A stretch of DNA of 64,000 bases from Embleya sp045207655 (GTDB taxonomy: Bacteria; Actinomycetota; Actinomycetes; Streptomycetales; Streptomycetaceae): positions 806,001 to 870,000 of the forward strand of contig NZ_CP108785.1 of assembly GCF_045207655.1 (NCBI RefSeq), read 5' to 3'. This document shows, piece after piece, positions 7,912 through 16,077 of the stretch. The position numbers and the translations under genes were made by a program. The notes under the pieces are model-generated. The model was not told the origin of the DNA and did not search any database. It was given only the letters and a program-made list of their open reading frames with translations. How positions within the stretch are numbered: position 1 is the stretch's first letter; every line of letters starts with the position of its first letter.

Positions 7912-9083
7912 TCATGAGAGCAGCCACGGCGTCTTCGACGTTCGCAAGGTCTGGGAGGCGCAGGCGACCCGGTCCCCGGTCGCGATCCCTTGATGTTCCA
8001 TCCCGTATGGCGTGCCGGCCGGTGGGGCGGGTCCGGGTGGGGCGCCGTGGGCTTCCGCGCGGTCGAGCGCGTGGGCCGCGGCCCAGAGCGGATTCATGGT
8101 GACATCCTGGCGCGCGTGGGAGCGGGATCGACGCGGAACGGGCGGATGGGGGCTGCGAGAGCCGCGAACCAGCAGACGAGCGATTTCTTGGGCTATGGGC
8201 AGATCGGTGCGGGCCTGGATGAGGCCGAACTCGCCGGCGGGGTTGGTCTCCAGGTAGTGCCGGCGGTGCTCGTCGACGACGAAGTCCAAGGCGGCGTAGG
8301 TGAGTCCGAGGTCGCGCACGTGCTCGACGCAGGCGGCTTCGATGTCGGCGGGCGCGGTGACGGGCGTGTAGTGGCAGGCGGTGCCGGCGGTGCGCCAGTC
8401 GAGGTGGCCGTCGGTGGTGATCGCCGCCGTGAACACTCGGTCGTCGACAACGGTCACCGGGCGTCGAACCGTCGTTCGCCGACCAGGGCTTGGAGGCAGT
8501 GGATCGTGCCGGCGATCGCGCTCAGGTCGTCGGTGCGGCGCCGGCGGGTGGTGGGGACGAATGTGGTGTGGCGATGGGTGAGCGCCTTGACCACCACCAA
8601 GTCGTCGTGCTCCTCGATGAAGGCGCGTGCGGCGACCGGATCGCTGATCAACATCGTGTCGGGCACTGCAAATCCGACTCGGGCCGCCGCGGCGAGTTGC
8701 GCGGGCTTCAGGCGGGCGGCATTCACCGCGTTCGGGTCGTTGACCCACACACGCAAGGACTGTGCCTTGAGCAGGCCCAACAGTGCGGTGGTGTTCTCAT
8801 CGGCCCGCCACCGCTCGTCGGGATCGGGGTGGGTGTCGGGGTGGGTGGGCTTGCGCCAGTAGACGGCGCGGTGCTCGTCCACGGGCACGGCACGCTCGCG
8901 GGGTCGCAGTCGGCTGCGCCACCGGCCCGCGTGGAAGCGAGCGGTTGCCTGGAACTCCCTGTCCAGGCGGCCGGGGTCCAGACGCAGGACGGTGGCGTGG
9001 CCGTCGAGTTGTGACACCACCAGTTCGGCGGTCCGGTCGGTCTCGGCGGCCACGACCACGACGGTGGGGTGGGGGTCAGTCAT
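7912..9083 (-). pseudogene. ATP-grasp peptide ligase (TgmB-like), frameshifted
   Basis: The first part, from ATG 9083, encodes a TgmB-type N-terminus (DENTTALLGLLKAQSLRVWVNDP, ALTHRHTTFVPT, GTIHCLQALV) and ends at TGA 8456-8454 after FDAR. The continuation VTVVDDRVFTAAITTDGHLDW, then AALDFVVDEH and LETNPAGEFGLI with the metal-binding Asn, lies one frame over, starting immediately at that stop. One G missing from a GGG run near 8457-8459 explains it exactly; a true mutation, a sequencing error or frameshifting remain open. After IAQEIARLLVRGS an extra ~75-residue tail reads to 7912. The ATG overlaps the precursor stop by 8 nt. A TgmC-type methyltransferase is not present. Confidence 0.75.
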
Positions 9084-9276
9084 CTGCCTTGAGCCCGGAG
9101 GGTTCCTGGGTACCGGTGTAGTCCGCGACCAGATCCGGGTCCGCTGTGTGGACGAGCAGGGTGCCGTCGGCGACGACGTTCGCGCACAGGTCGGGATCGT
9201 AGTGGTGGTCCGGCAGCGGAGGCGGACCGCCGGTGGGGGCCGCGAGGCGGCGGGTCAGCAGCAGAGGTATGGCCAT
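9076..9276 (-). CDS. Graspetide-like (ATP-grasp target) precursor peptide
   Basis: 66-residue peptide starting MAIPLLLTRRLA, with the usual leader pattern of short hydrophobic start, Pro-rich hinge and HHYDPDL, and an acidic/hydroxylated C-terminus (DYTGTQEPSGLKADD). That tail offers Asp/Glu and Thr/Ser side chains of the kind ATP-grasp ligases join as esters. GAAAGG lies six nt before the ATG. The gene overlaps the ligase gene by 8 nt. Family identity is inferred from pattern and partner. With the partner frameshifted, the product may be unmodified. Confidence 0.65.
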   Translation of the reverse strand: MAIPLLLTRRLAAPTGGPPPLPDHHYDPDLCANVVADGTLLVHTADPDLVADYTGTQEPSGLKADD

Positions 9277-9603
9277 GTCAAACCTTTCGGGTGCGTCGGG
9301 TGGTGGTGCGAACTGCTGTGCTGTTCCGCGAGACCGCGTCGACTCCGGAGCCGGAAGGGTGTGTGCGGTTCGCGCAATCGGTGTGCGTGTTTCACACGCG
9401 ATCTCGGCACAGGGTGATTCGGTGGCTACCGTGGGGATGGACATCGTGGGCGTGCTCCTCGGAGTCGTGATGGCCGAGCTCCGCTCGCCCGGGGCACTGG
9501 TGCGGGTCGGATGCCTCGCGCGGAGCCGGCACCGATGCGACCTGGATTCGACCGTGGGGCACTACGCGGCGGCGGTGGCCGGGCTGGGGTCGGGGGCCAC
9601 GCG

Positions 9604-9895
9604 GGCGCGCAGCAGCGGGTCGCCGGACATCCTGCTTGCGGCGAGGTTCGTGTCGATCCGGACGTCGGCCTGCTCGGCGGCGGGCCGGGTACGTCGAAGC
9701 ACGTCGGCGGTCGACTCGTCGGCGCGACCGGTGTTGCCAGGACGTTGCCGCGCTCGCTCACCGCCGGGTTCAACAGCCCGTCGATCAGGCGCTCGTCGCG
9801 CCGATTCAGTGCCGGCAACTGTTCGCGCGTCTCGACGATGTCCTGTGGCGAATGCGGGTCGGCCAGGACCATCTCGATCACCGTGCGCTGTTGCT
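9604..9895 (-). pseudogene. Decayed internal fragment of the histidine kinase gene
   Basis: About 290 bp correspond, at roughly 85% identity by eye, to positions ~333-625 of the intact kinase. One minus frame still reads ADPHSPQDIVETREQLPALN and LIDGLL, then shifts out. The H box, ATPase domain and N-terminus are gone. It joins directly at ~9900 to copy B of the 841-bp repeat, so the kinase 5' part and the whole response regulator were deleted here. It is much more diverged than the repeat it touches. Confidence 0.85.
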
Positions 9896-9906
9896 CCCTT
9901 CTGGCC

Positions 9907-10747
9907 GGGAGGTGGGAAGGCGTGGGGGTCGAACCGGGTAGGTGTGGGGGGCGAGCGGCGAATGGTCCGGGTTGGCGGGCTTTGAACCGCAACGCCTCCT
10001 GTTTATACGCGAGTTCGTGTCACAGCGAGATAACCGATTCGGGTAACGGCCGGGTAACCCGCGGCCGCGTAGACCTGTCGTCGCGCCCCTCGCCGTCACG
10101 GCGGTGACGACGAGGGGTGCGACAGGACCGACGGCAGGACTACAGATGGGAGCGACGATGACGACGAGGTTTGCACGCGCGGGATCCCGGCGGCCCCTGG
10201 CACTGCGGTTGGCGGTCGGGGTGATGGTGGCCGGTGGCCTCGCCCTGACCACGGTCGCTTGCGGCGACGACGGCGGCTCGGCGCAGAGCAAGGTGGCATC
10301 GGGCGGCGGCAGCGGCGGCGCGAAGGCCGAGACCAGCGGCGGCGGTTCCGGCTCGGGCAAGGGTGACGATGCCCAACGCCACGACCAGATGGTCAAGTTC
10401 GCGAGCTGCATGCGCGAGCACGGGATCGACATGCCCGACCCCGAGCCCGGCGAGGGCGGCGCCATGCGGATCGGCGGAATGGCCGCGGACGAGGCCTCGT
10501 CGAAGACCGAGGACGCGATGAAGGCGTGCGAGAAGTTCCAGCCGAAGAGCGACTTCGACCCCAACGACCCCAAGTTCAAGGAGTGGCAGGCCAAGCACAC
10601 CAGTTGCCTGCGCGAGAACGGCGTGAACGTGGGCGACCCCGGCGCGGGCGGCGCGATGGTCACCCTCGACGGCAGCGACGACAAGGTGATGAAGGCGATG
10701 GAAGTGTGCAACAAGAAGGTTCCGCCGCTGACGACGAAGAAGTAGGG
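9907..10747 (+). repeat. 841-bp duplicated segment, copy B
   Basis: Copy of 2002-2842 with three substitutions, carrying the same putative regulator repeats, leader hairpin and lipoprotein gene. Flanks on both sides are decayed versions of the flanks of copy A. Confidence 0.95.
10158..10745 (+). CDS. Secreted lipoprotein, copy 2
   Basis: 195-residue duplicate of the lipoprotein at 2253-2840. The only differences are Ala to Glu in the Gly/Ser linker and Glu to Asp near the C-terminus (GSDDKVMK), so all three base changes alter amino acids. The promoter region, leader hairpin, GGGAG ribosome site and lipobox-like LTTVAC are unchanged, so it should be expressed like copy 1. It has lost its exporter partners: only a shortened adaptor relic follows. 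Confidence 0.8.
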   Translation: MTTRFARAGSRRPLALRLAVGVMVAGGLALTTVACGDDGGSAQSKVASGGGSGGAKAETSGGGSGSGKGDDAQRHDQMVKFASCMREHGIDMPDPEPGEGGAMRIGGMAADEASSKTEDAMKACEKFQPKSDFDPNDPKFKEWQAKHTSCLRENGVNVGDPGAGGAMVTLDGSDDKVMKAMEVCNKKVPPLTTKK

Positions 10748-10755
10748 ACGGCATC

Positions 10756-10983
10756 GTGGTTCCGACCGACACCCCACGGCATCACGAATACGAGGAGGAG
10801 CCCACGCCGGCCCCCCGGCCGAGGCGGACCGCACGTGGTCGCTGCCGACAGCGTCGGCGCCTCAGCGTTGGTGTGCGGCCCGGTCCTCCCTCACAGCGGA
10901 TTCAGGGTTCGAACGCTGACCCCCGGACTCGCCGGCAGTGGGCGCGGGCCATGGACCTCTGCGGCCACTCCTGCAAGCCGTGA
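10756..10983 (+). pseudogene. Truncated remnant of adaptor-protein gene start
   Basis: The first codons (GTG GTT CCG, then EYEEEPT) mirror the start of the peptidoglycan-binding adaptor (MVPIYDYEEES) at the same distance from the lipoprotein stop. After about 25 codons the resemblance ends and the 75-codon frame has no membrane segment. It is the right-hand edge of the old duplication. From here to 11203 no other gene is visible. Confidence 0.6.
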
Positions 10984-11203
10984 GGCGCGGAGGACGAGAC
11001 GGGGCAGCGCCGCCGCCTGGCGGTGCAGCCGATCTTGCTCGGGACCTTCAGGGTCGGCCACCGGTGGATCGAGTGGTGTGCCGGTACATGAGATGGGGGG
11101 CCGGACCGGGGTGGGCTCGGCAGGACCTCCAGAGCCCCAAGCAGATGAGGCCGCCACGGTAGTCGGCCAACGCGCCGGGTTGCCGGTGGTGGTCTCGTCC
11201 CGG

Positions 11204-13300
11204 TTACGGCAACGGTCGGCGTGATTCGGTGACGGGCATGCGCTGTTCGGTCCAGATGCACTTTCCGTCGGGCGTGTAGCGGGCTCCCCAGCTCTCGGCG
11301 AGCATGGCGATCAGTTGCAGGCCGCGGCCGTCCTCGTCGGTCTCCGCGGCACGGCGGATCCGGGGCAGGCTGGCGCTGCCGTCGGTGACCTCGCAGATCA
11401 GGGTCCGGCTGCGCAGCAGGCGAAGTGACACGGGTCCCTTGGCGTGCCGTACGACGTTGCCGACGAGTTCGCTGACCAGGAGTTCCGTTGTCGGGGACAG
11501 TTCCTCCAGGCCCCAGGCGCAGAGTTGGTCCCGTACGTGGTGGCGGGCCGTGCCGGCGGCTTGGGGCTCGGTCGGCAGGTGCCAGGTGGCGATGTCCTCG
11601 GCGGCGTGTCGGCGGGTGCGGGCGACGAGCAGCACGGTGTCGTCGTCGGTGGGCCGGCGGTCCGCTCCCATCGTTTTCAACAGGTCGTCGCAGACGGCGT
11701 CGAGGTCGGTGTGTCCCTTCGCCGCGATGGCTCGGAGGCGCTCGGCGAGGCGGGCCATTCCCCGTTCGATGTCCTGCGTGCTGGATTCGACCAGTCCGTC
11801 GGTGTAGAGCAGGAGCAGGCTGCCGTCGTCGAGGTCGAATTCGCTCGTGTCGAAGGGTGGTGCCGCCGCACCGAGCGGCGGGTTGGCGGGTATGTCGAGG
11901 AGTCGGACCCGTCCGGTGGCGTCGGCCACGGCCGGCGGTGGGTGGCCGGCGGTGGCGATGGAGCAGACACCGCTGGTGGGGTCGTAGACGGCGTACAGGC
12001 AGGTGGCGTAGAAGTCGTCGCCGAGTCCGCCGACCAGGTCGTTGAGGTGATACAGCAGTTCGTCCGGGGGCAGTTCGAGGTCGGCGAGGGTGCGCACGGC
12101 GGTTCGCAGTCGCCCCATCGTCGCCGCCTCCGACAGTCCGTGGCCCATGACGTCCCCGACCACCAGGGCGACCCGGTCCCCCGACAGCGGGATGACGTCG
12201 TACCAGTCCCCGCCGACCTCCGTTCCCTCGGTGGCGGGCAGGTAGCGGGCCGCCGCGGTGAGGGCCGGCGTCGGGGGAAGGGCACGAGGCAGCAGCCCCT
12301 GCTGCAACCGACGGGCCCGGTCGTGCTCCGCGTCGTAGAGCCGGGCCCGCGCGAGGGCCTGGGCGACCAGCGCGCTCAACGCCGTGAGCAACGTGCGTTC
12401 CTCGTGCGGAAACAGGTGCGGCCGACTGTAGGAGATGACGGCGCAGCCGATCACACGTCCGGAGGCGATCAGCGGCAGGAACGCCCACGCCTTCTTGCCG
12501 CTGAGTGCGACGACGCGGTCAAGACCGGGATAGCGACGCAGGTACTCCTCGGGCGACGAAACGAAGACCTGAACGCGATCCCGCTTGGCCTCCAACGACG
12601 GCGGGGTGTCCTCATTGGGGTGTCCCTCGAAAAGATCGATGAACTCCTGCGAGTACCCGGCGGCGCCCACCGCGTACACTCGCCCCGCTTCCTCGACCCA
12701 GATGCCCACTCCGGTCGCGCCGAACAACGGGAGCATGTGGTCGTGCACGACGTTCACCACGTCCTGCCCGGTGATCGCCGAGGCGAGTGCCAGGGTCATC
12801 GCGGCGATCCGATCGGTACGGTCCACAGCCAATCCGTGCGCTTCGTCCGGCAGCACTCGGGGGAGACCGCCGTTCGGCTGCTGTTGCGGAGCCCATGCCG
12901 CCACGTCGTGCGCAGGCTGCTCGGCGACCTCGCTCACAGTGCCGAACAGGCGATTCGACGCGCCCTGCCCGTCGAGCGCGCAATGACCGCGGAACTCGAC
13001 CCGGCGGTAGCCGCCGCCGTGCCGCCGGATCCGGCACACCACGCTGTAGGCACCGTGCGTACGGGACGCCTCCTCGACGCACTTCAGCACCCGTGGCAGA
13101 TCCATCGGGTGAACCAGACGCTGCCAGGCCGCGGCCTCCCCCTGCCAGTCACCGGGCTCCACGCCGAACACATCCAGAGCGGAGTCGTCCCAGGCGACTG
13201 CGCCATCGGCCACGTCCCAATCCCACGCGCCGACGCGGGCCCGACTGCCGACGTCCTCCGCGTTCGACCGCTCTTGTGGGCTCCGTTCGTCCGGACCCAT
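11204..13300 (-). CDS. PAS-GAF-SpoIIE phosphatase-HATPase regulatory protein
   Basis: About 698 residues. Domains in order: PAS (residues 20-130, WDWDVADGAVAWD), GAF (about 165-310), PPM/SpoIIE serine phosphatase (about 335-555; metal Asp in VGGDWYDVI, VVGDVMGHG, LLLYTDGLVE) and a C-terminal RsbW-like HATPase (about 575-690; SELVGNVVRHA, DGRGLQLI). Such proteins are thought to act on anti-sigma/anti-anti-sigma partners in stress or developmental control. ATG 13300 sits behind AGGTGAGG; GTG 13303 is an equal alternative. It is monocistronic, with a markedly AT-rich upstream region. A same-architecture paralogue lies at 56582-58699. Confidence 0.9.
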   Translation of the reverse strand: MGPDERSPQERSNAEDVGSRARVGAWDWDVADGAVAWDDSALDVFGVEPGDWQGEAAAWQRLVHPMDLPRVLKCVEEASRTHGAYSVVCRIRRHGGGYRRVEFRGHCALDGQGASNRLFGTVSEVAEQPAHDVAAWAPQQQPNGGLPRVLPDEAHGLAVDRTDRIAAMTLALASAITGQDVVNVVHDHMLPLFGATGVGIWVEEAGRVYAVGAAGYSQEFIDLFEGHPNEDTPPSLEAKRDRVQVFVSSPEEYLRRYPGLDRVVALSGKKAWAFLPLIASGRVIGCAVISYSRPHLFPHEERTLLTALSALVAQALARARLYDAEHDRARRLQQGLLPRALPPTPALTAAARYLPATEGTEVGGDWYDVIPLSGDRVALVVGDVMGHGLSEAATMGRLRTAVRTLADLELPPDELLYHLNDLVGGLGDDFYATCLYAVYDPTSGVCSIATAGHPPPAVADATGRVRLLDIPANPPLGAAAPPFDTSEFDLDDGSLLLLYTDGLVESSTQDIERGMARLAERLRAIAAKGHTDLDAVCDDLLKTMGADRRPTDDDTVLLVARTRRHAAEDIATWHLPTEPQAAGTARHHVRDQLCAWGLEELSPTTELLVSELVGNVVRHAKGPVSLRLLRSRTLICEVTDGSASLPRIRRAAETDEDGRGLQLIAMLAESWGARYTPDGKCIWTEQRMPVTESRRPLP

Positions 13301-13329
13301 CACCTCACCTGCCCGGTCGCGCGCGCATT

Positions 13330-13400
13330 GGCCTGGATACTTCCTATTTATAAAGTCACTTATGTTGAATAAAGATTACTTTCATCATAGATCACCCGAT
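13330..13400 (-). promoter_or_regulatory. AT-rich upstream region of the phosphatase gene
   Basis: A roughly 70-bp stretch strongly rich in A/T in an otherwise ~71% GC window, directly upstream of the phosphatase gene and containing TATAAA on the minus strand. No good -35 is placed at standard spacing. It is probably the promoter region. Confidence 0.35.
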
Positions 13401-14048
13401 CCTGAGGAGATGTGCTCCAGCCGCACTACGGGGATCTGCCCGGCCTGTGGCCTGGTATCGGGAAGTGTGGCGGGGTGCCAGTGGGGCGGGGTGGGTTCGC
13501 CCGGATCGTCCCGCGAACCGGGTGTCGGCGAACACCGGCCCGAGCGTGTCCGCAGCCGCATCGCCGGGCAGCCCTTCGGGAACACCGCACGCGCAGGACG
13601 CGTCGCCTCCTCCGGGAACGCTCCCAAGTCCGGCGACGTTGCCTCGTGCGTCCAGAACGATGTCCAGGCGTTTGGGCATCAGGACGCCGTCCACGACGGA
13701 GGTTCACCCGACGTGCTGGTCACCCCTCCCCGCTCGGATCCATGCGACGACGCGCGTCGGTGGCCCAGGGGAAGTGTTCGCGCATGAACGCGATCGCGTT
13801 CGCCTCGATCCTCGGGGCGGGCAGGCGCTCCGCGGCGGGACCCGGGTGACGGGGCGGTTGTCCGACAACTGACTCAACTCGCCCCTGGACCAATGGACTT
13901 CCAGGGATTTACCCGGTGTCGAGACGGCCGGGATCGGCGGCATGCCGTTCGCGCTCTTGAGGTGTTGGATTCGCCGGATGTCGGCGCCGGCTCCCAGGGA
14001 CAACCGCTGAGCACACGGTCGGTGGTGACGTGACCGGGCGCACAGCGA
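13401..14048. other. Region without a confident gene
   Basis: Short minus-strand frames with moderate third-position GC occur (one with MPKRLDIVLDARGNVAGLG, one with ADIRRIQHLKSANGMPP), but neither has a ribosome site and a recognisable family. They may be decayed genes. I see no structured RNA or repeat here. Confidence 0.4.
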
Positions 14049-15350
14049 TCACGCCGGTTGGAGTTGCGGTTCCGGTTGCTCCGCCGGCGCGGCCTTCGGG
14101 TCCCGCACATTGGTGGTCCGCACATAGGCGTAGATGACCGAGGCCATCGCCAGGATGAGCAGTGGTCCAAACACCCACGGATATCCGGCCATCTCCGTCG
14201 GCAGATAGCGGTACGACACCAGGAGCACAGCGAAAACCGTCGCGCCGTAGATGACCAGACAGATTCCTTGCCAGTCCCAGCCACGGTCGAGCGAGCGCAT
14301 TGCAGTCTCGATCGTGAGCGCAAAAACCACACCGGCCACGAGGTCCACGCCGTAGTGGTAGCCGAATCCCAGCGTGGCCGCGAGCGTGGCAATCAGCCAG
14401 AACGTTCCTGCGAATCGGATAAACCGCGAGCCGTTGCGAGAGTGAACGAAAATTATGGTGGCCCACGCCGTGTGCAGGCTGGGCATGCAGTTGCGAGGGG
14501 TGATCTCGTCGAACTGCATCGAGAGTGGGGTACCGATCGACGGCGGCGTGTTCGGCCACAGGTTGGCCACTGCCCAAAACCCGCCGTCGGGGCCGTAGGC
14601 GAAGACCGGTCCGACCACCGGGAAGATCATGTAGATGCTCGGCCCGAGCAGGCCGATGGCCAGGAAGGTGCGCACCAGGTGATGGCCCGGGAAGCGGCGC
14701 TCGACCACTACGTTTCGCAGTTGGTACAGCGCAACGATGGCCGCTGCCAGCGGAAGCTGACCATAGACGGTGCCGAGGACATGGGAGCTGATCGGGTCGG
14801 TGGCCGCGACCATCCGGCCGGCCAGCCACGACGGGTCACCCAGCGCGTGATCGGCAGTCGCCACGTACTGGTCGAGCACGGCCGGGCGGGTCTCCGACGT
14901 GATGAGCAGCCAGGTGGCGCCGGTCTTGTGGCCTGCCACCAGCAGCAGTCCCAGTCCGGCGCCCTTCAGCATCAGGACACGTTCCCGGCCGGTGCGGCGC
15001 GTGAGAGCAAAGACCGCACAGCCGAAAATCACCCACAACGCGCCGTTACCGTAGTTCATCCTGGCGTCGACCATCCACCGCACCAGCCAGAAGGCGATGT
15101 CGATGCCGATTGCCGCACTCACCGCAATAAACCGTTGCCGCCAGGTGAGGACCACCATCATCAACGTCAAACCGGCATACAGCAGCTGCCCCGAACGGGG
15201 AGCGAATATCACCTCGCGCGCCTGGCTGGTGATCGGCCCCGGTAGGCCGTAGCGACGTGCGAACATCTCCATGGTGACGAGAAATCCGAGGACCGCCAAA
15301 CCCGCTGCGGCCCACGGAATCGCCTGCGGCCGGCGCCGCACGGCGACCAT
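14049..15350 (-). CDS. PAP2-like integral membrane phosphatase/transferase
   Basis: 433-residue polytopic membrane protein with around ten hydrophobic helices. The C-terminal half carries a PAP2/inositol-phosphotransferase signature: RNCMPSLHTAWATI with the conserved Ser-Leu-His, then GFGYHYGVDLVAG with the second catalytic His and Asp about 60 residues later. Such enzymes hydrolyse or transfer lipid phosphates at the outer membrane leaflet; the substrate here is unknown. The ATG at 15350 is chosen over the TTG at 15398 because a promoter-like sequence occupies the intervening AT-rich DNA. It stands alone. Confidence 0.75.
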   Translation of the reverse strand: MVAVRRRPQAIPWAAAGLAVLGFLVTMEMFARRYGLPGPITSQAREVIFAPRSGQLLYAGLTLMMVVLTWRQRFIAVSAAIGIDIAFWLVRWMVDARMNYGNGALWVIFGCAVFALTRRTGRERVLMLKGAGLGLLLVAGHKTGATWLLITSETRPAVLDQYVATADHALGDPSWLAGRMVAATDPISSHVLGTVYGQLPLAAAIVALYQLRNVVVERRFPGHHLVRTFLAIGLLGPSIYMIFPVVGPVFAYGPDGGFWAVANLWPNTPPSIGTPLSMQFDEITPRNCMPSLHTAWATIIFVHSRNGSRFIRFAGTFWLIATLAATLGFGYHYGVDLVAGVVFALTIETAMRSLDRGWDWQGICLVIYGATVFAVLLVSYRYLPTEMAGYPWVFGPLLILAMASVIYAYVRTTNVRDPKAAPAEQPEPQLQPA

Positions 15351-15366
15351 GGTTCTGCGACTTATT

Positions 15367-15398
15367 CGCGAAAATATTCGCGGTATTATGAATGTCAA
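15367..15398 (-). promoter_or_regulatory. Promoter-like sequence with overlapping palindrome
   Basis: On the minus strand TTGACA (15398-15393) is followed after 16 nt by TATTTT (15376-15371). The palindrome CGCGAA-N4-TTCGCG (15367-15382) overlaps the -10 element, as a repressor operator would. It lies 17 bp before the chosen ATG of the PAP2-like gene. Confidence 0.4.
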
Positions 15399-15825
15399 TT
15401 ACTCGGTCAATTTGTTAGATTTTAGTAACAGATCAAAGTCCACCAGCGCACTGAAGCCGTGCTCCACTATCGCGGCCACGGCCTGCCCTGGGTTCTTGGG
15501 GGCGTTCGGCGCACATCAGTTGCAGGCCCACGGCCGTTCATCACGTTGTTGTGATTCGCCGATCACGCGCTGACTGGTGGTGCCGCTCAGTCCCCAAACC
15601 ACCGGAAAATCTCCCGGTGGCGTCCAGCATCTCCTGAGACCCAACTGTCCAGGATCTCGCGGGACCTCACATTAACAGAGGGGTTCACCCGTGCGTGATG
15701 CTGTGGTCGAGGCCACGCGGTTCGCTGGTTCGGTGGGCCGTCGACGATCGCTCCCACGCGCTTTGGGGCGTGGTGGTCGACGGCCCTCGGAAACCGCCGC
15801 GAGTCGACGATCTTCCGCGCTTCAA

Positions 15826-15972
15826 CGATCCCATCGCATCGACGCCGAGGAGTTCCACCGCCTCCTGGACGGCGTCGTCACCGAGGACACCGGCGTCTTC
15901 AACGACAAGCTGCGCGAATGCGAGGACGATTACAACGAGCATCGGCCCCACGGCGGCCTCGGCGGTCAAACC
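15826..15972 (+). pseudogene. IS481-like transposase C-terminal remnant
   Basis: 49 codons read RSHRIDAEEFHRLLDGVV and NEHRPHGGLGGQT, the C-terminal end of the DDE integrase core of IS481-type transposases, including the HRPHGGL motif. The catalytic Asp residues and most of the protein are missing, and the frame upstream is unrelated. The preceding 15420-15690 holds no gene; it contains a 7-bp hairpin (15599-15620) and an end-like stretch near 15640-15680. The element is dead. Confidence 0.75.
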
Positions 15973-16077
15973 TTGAACTCGCCCGTGCGGTCGGGGCCGG
16001 TCGGCAGGGTGGGGGTCCGTTCCCGCGTCGGGTCCACACGTCGGAGCGGCCCGACAGCGTTGCCGGGACCCCGGAGG

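Noticed and set aside
8454..9083. ATP-grasp N-terminal half treated as a complete short gene
   Set aside because: The catalytic C-terminal half continues immediately in the next frame, so the 209-codon frame is a broken piece rather than an independent protein.
11444..13372. Open plus-strand frame of over 640 codons across the first SpoIIE-type gene
   Set aside because: Typical high-GC antisense frame; the minus strand carries full domain motifs.
15599..15620. 7-bp hairpin considered as a terminator
   Set aside because: No gene ends immediately upstream on either strand, so no function can be assigned.
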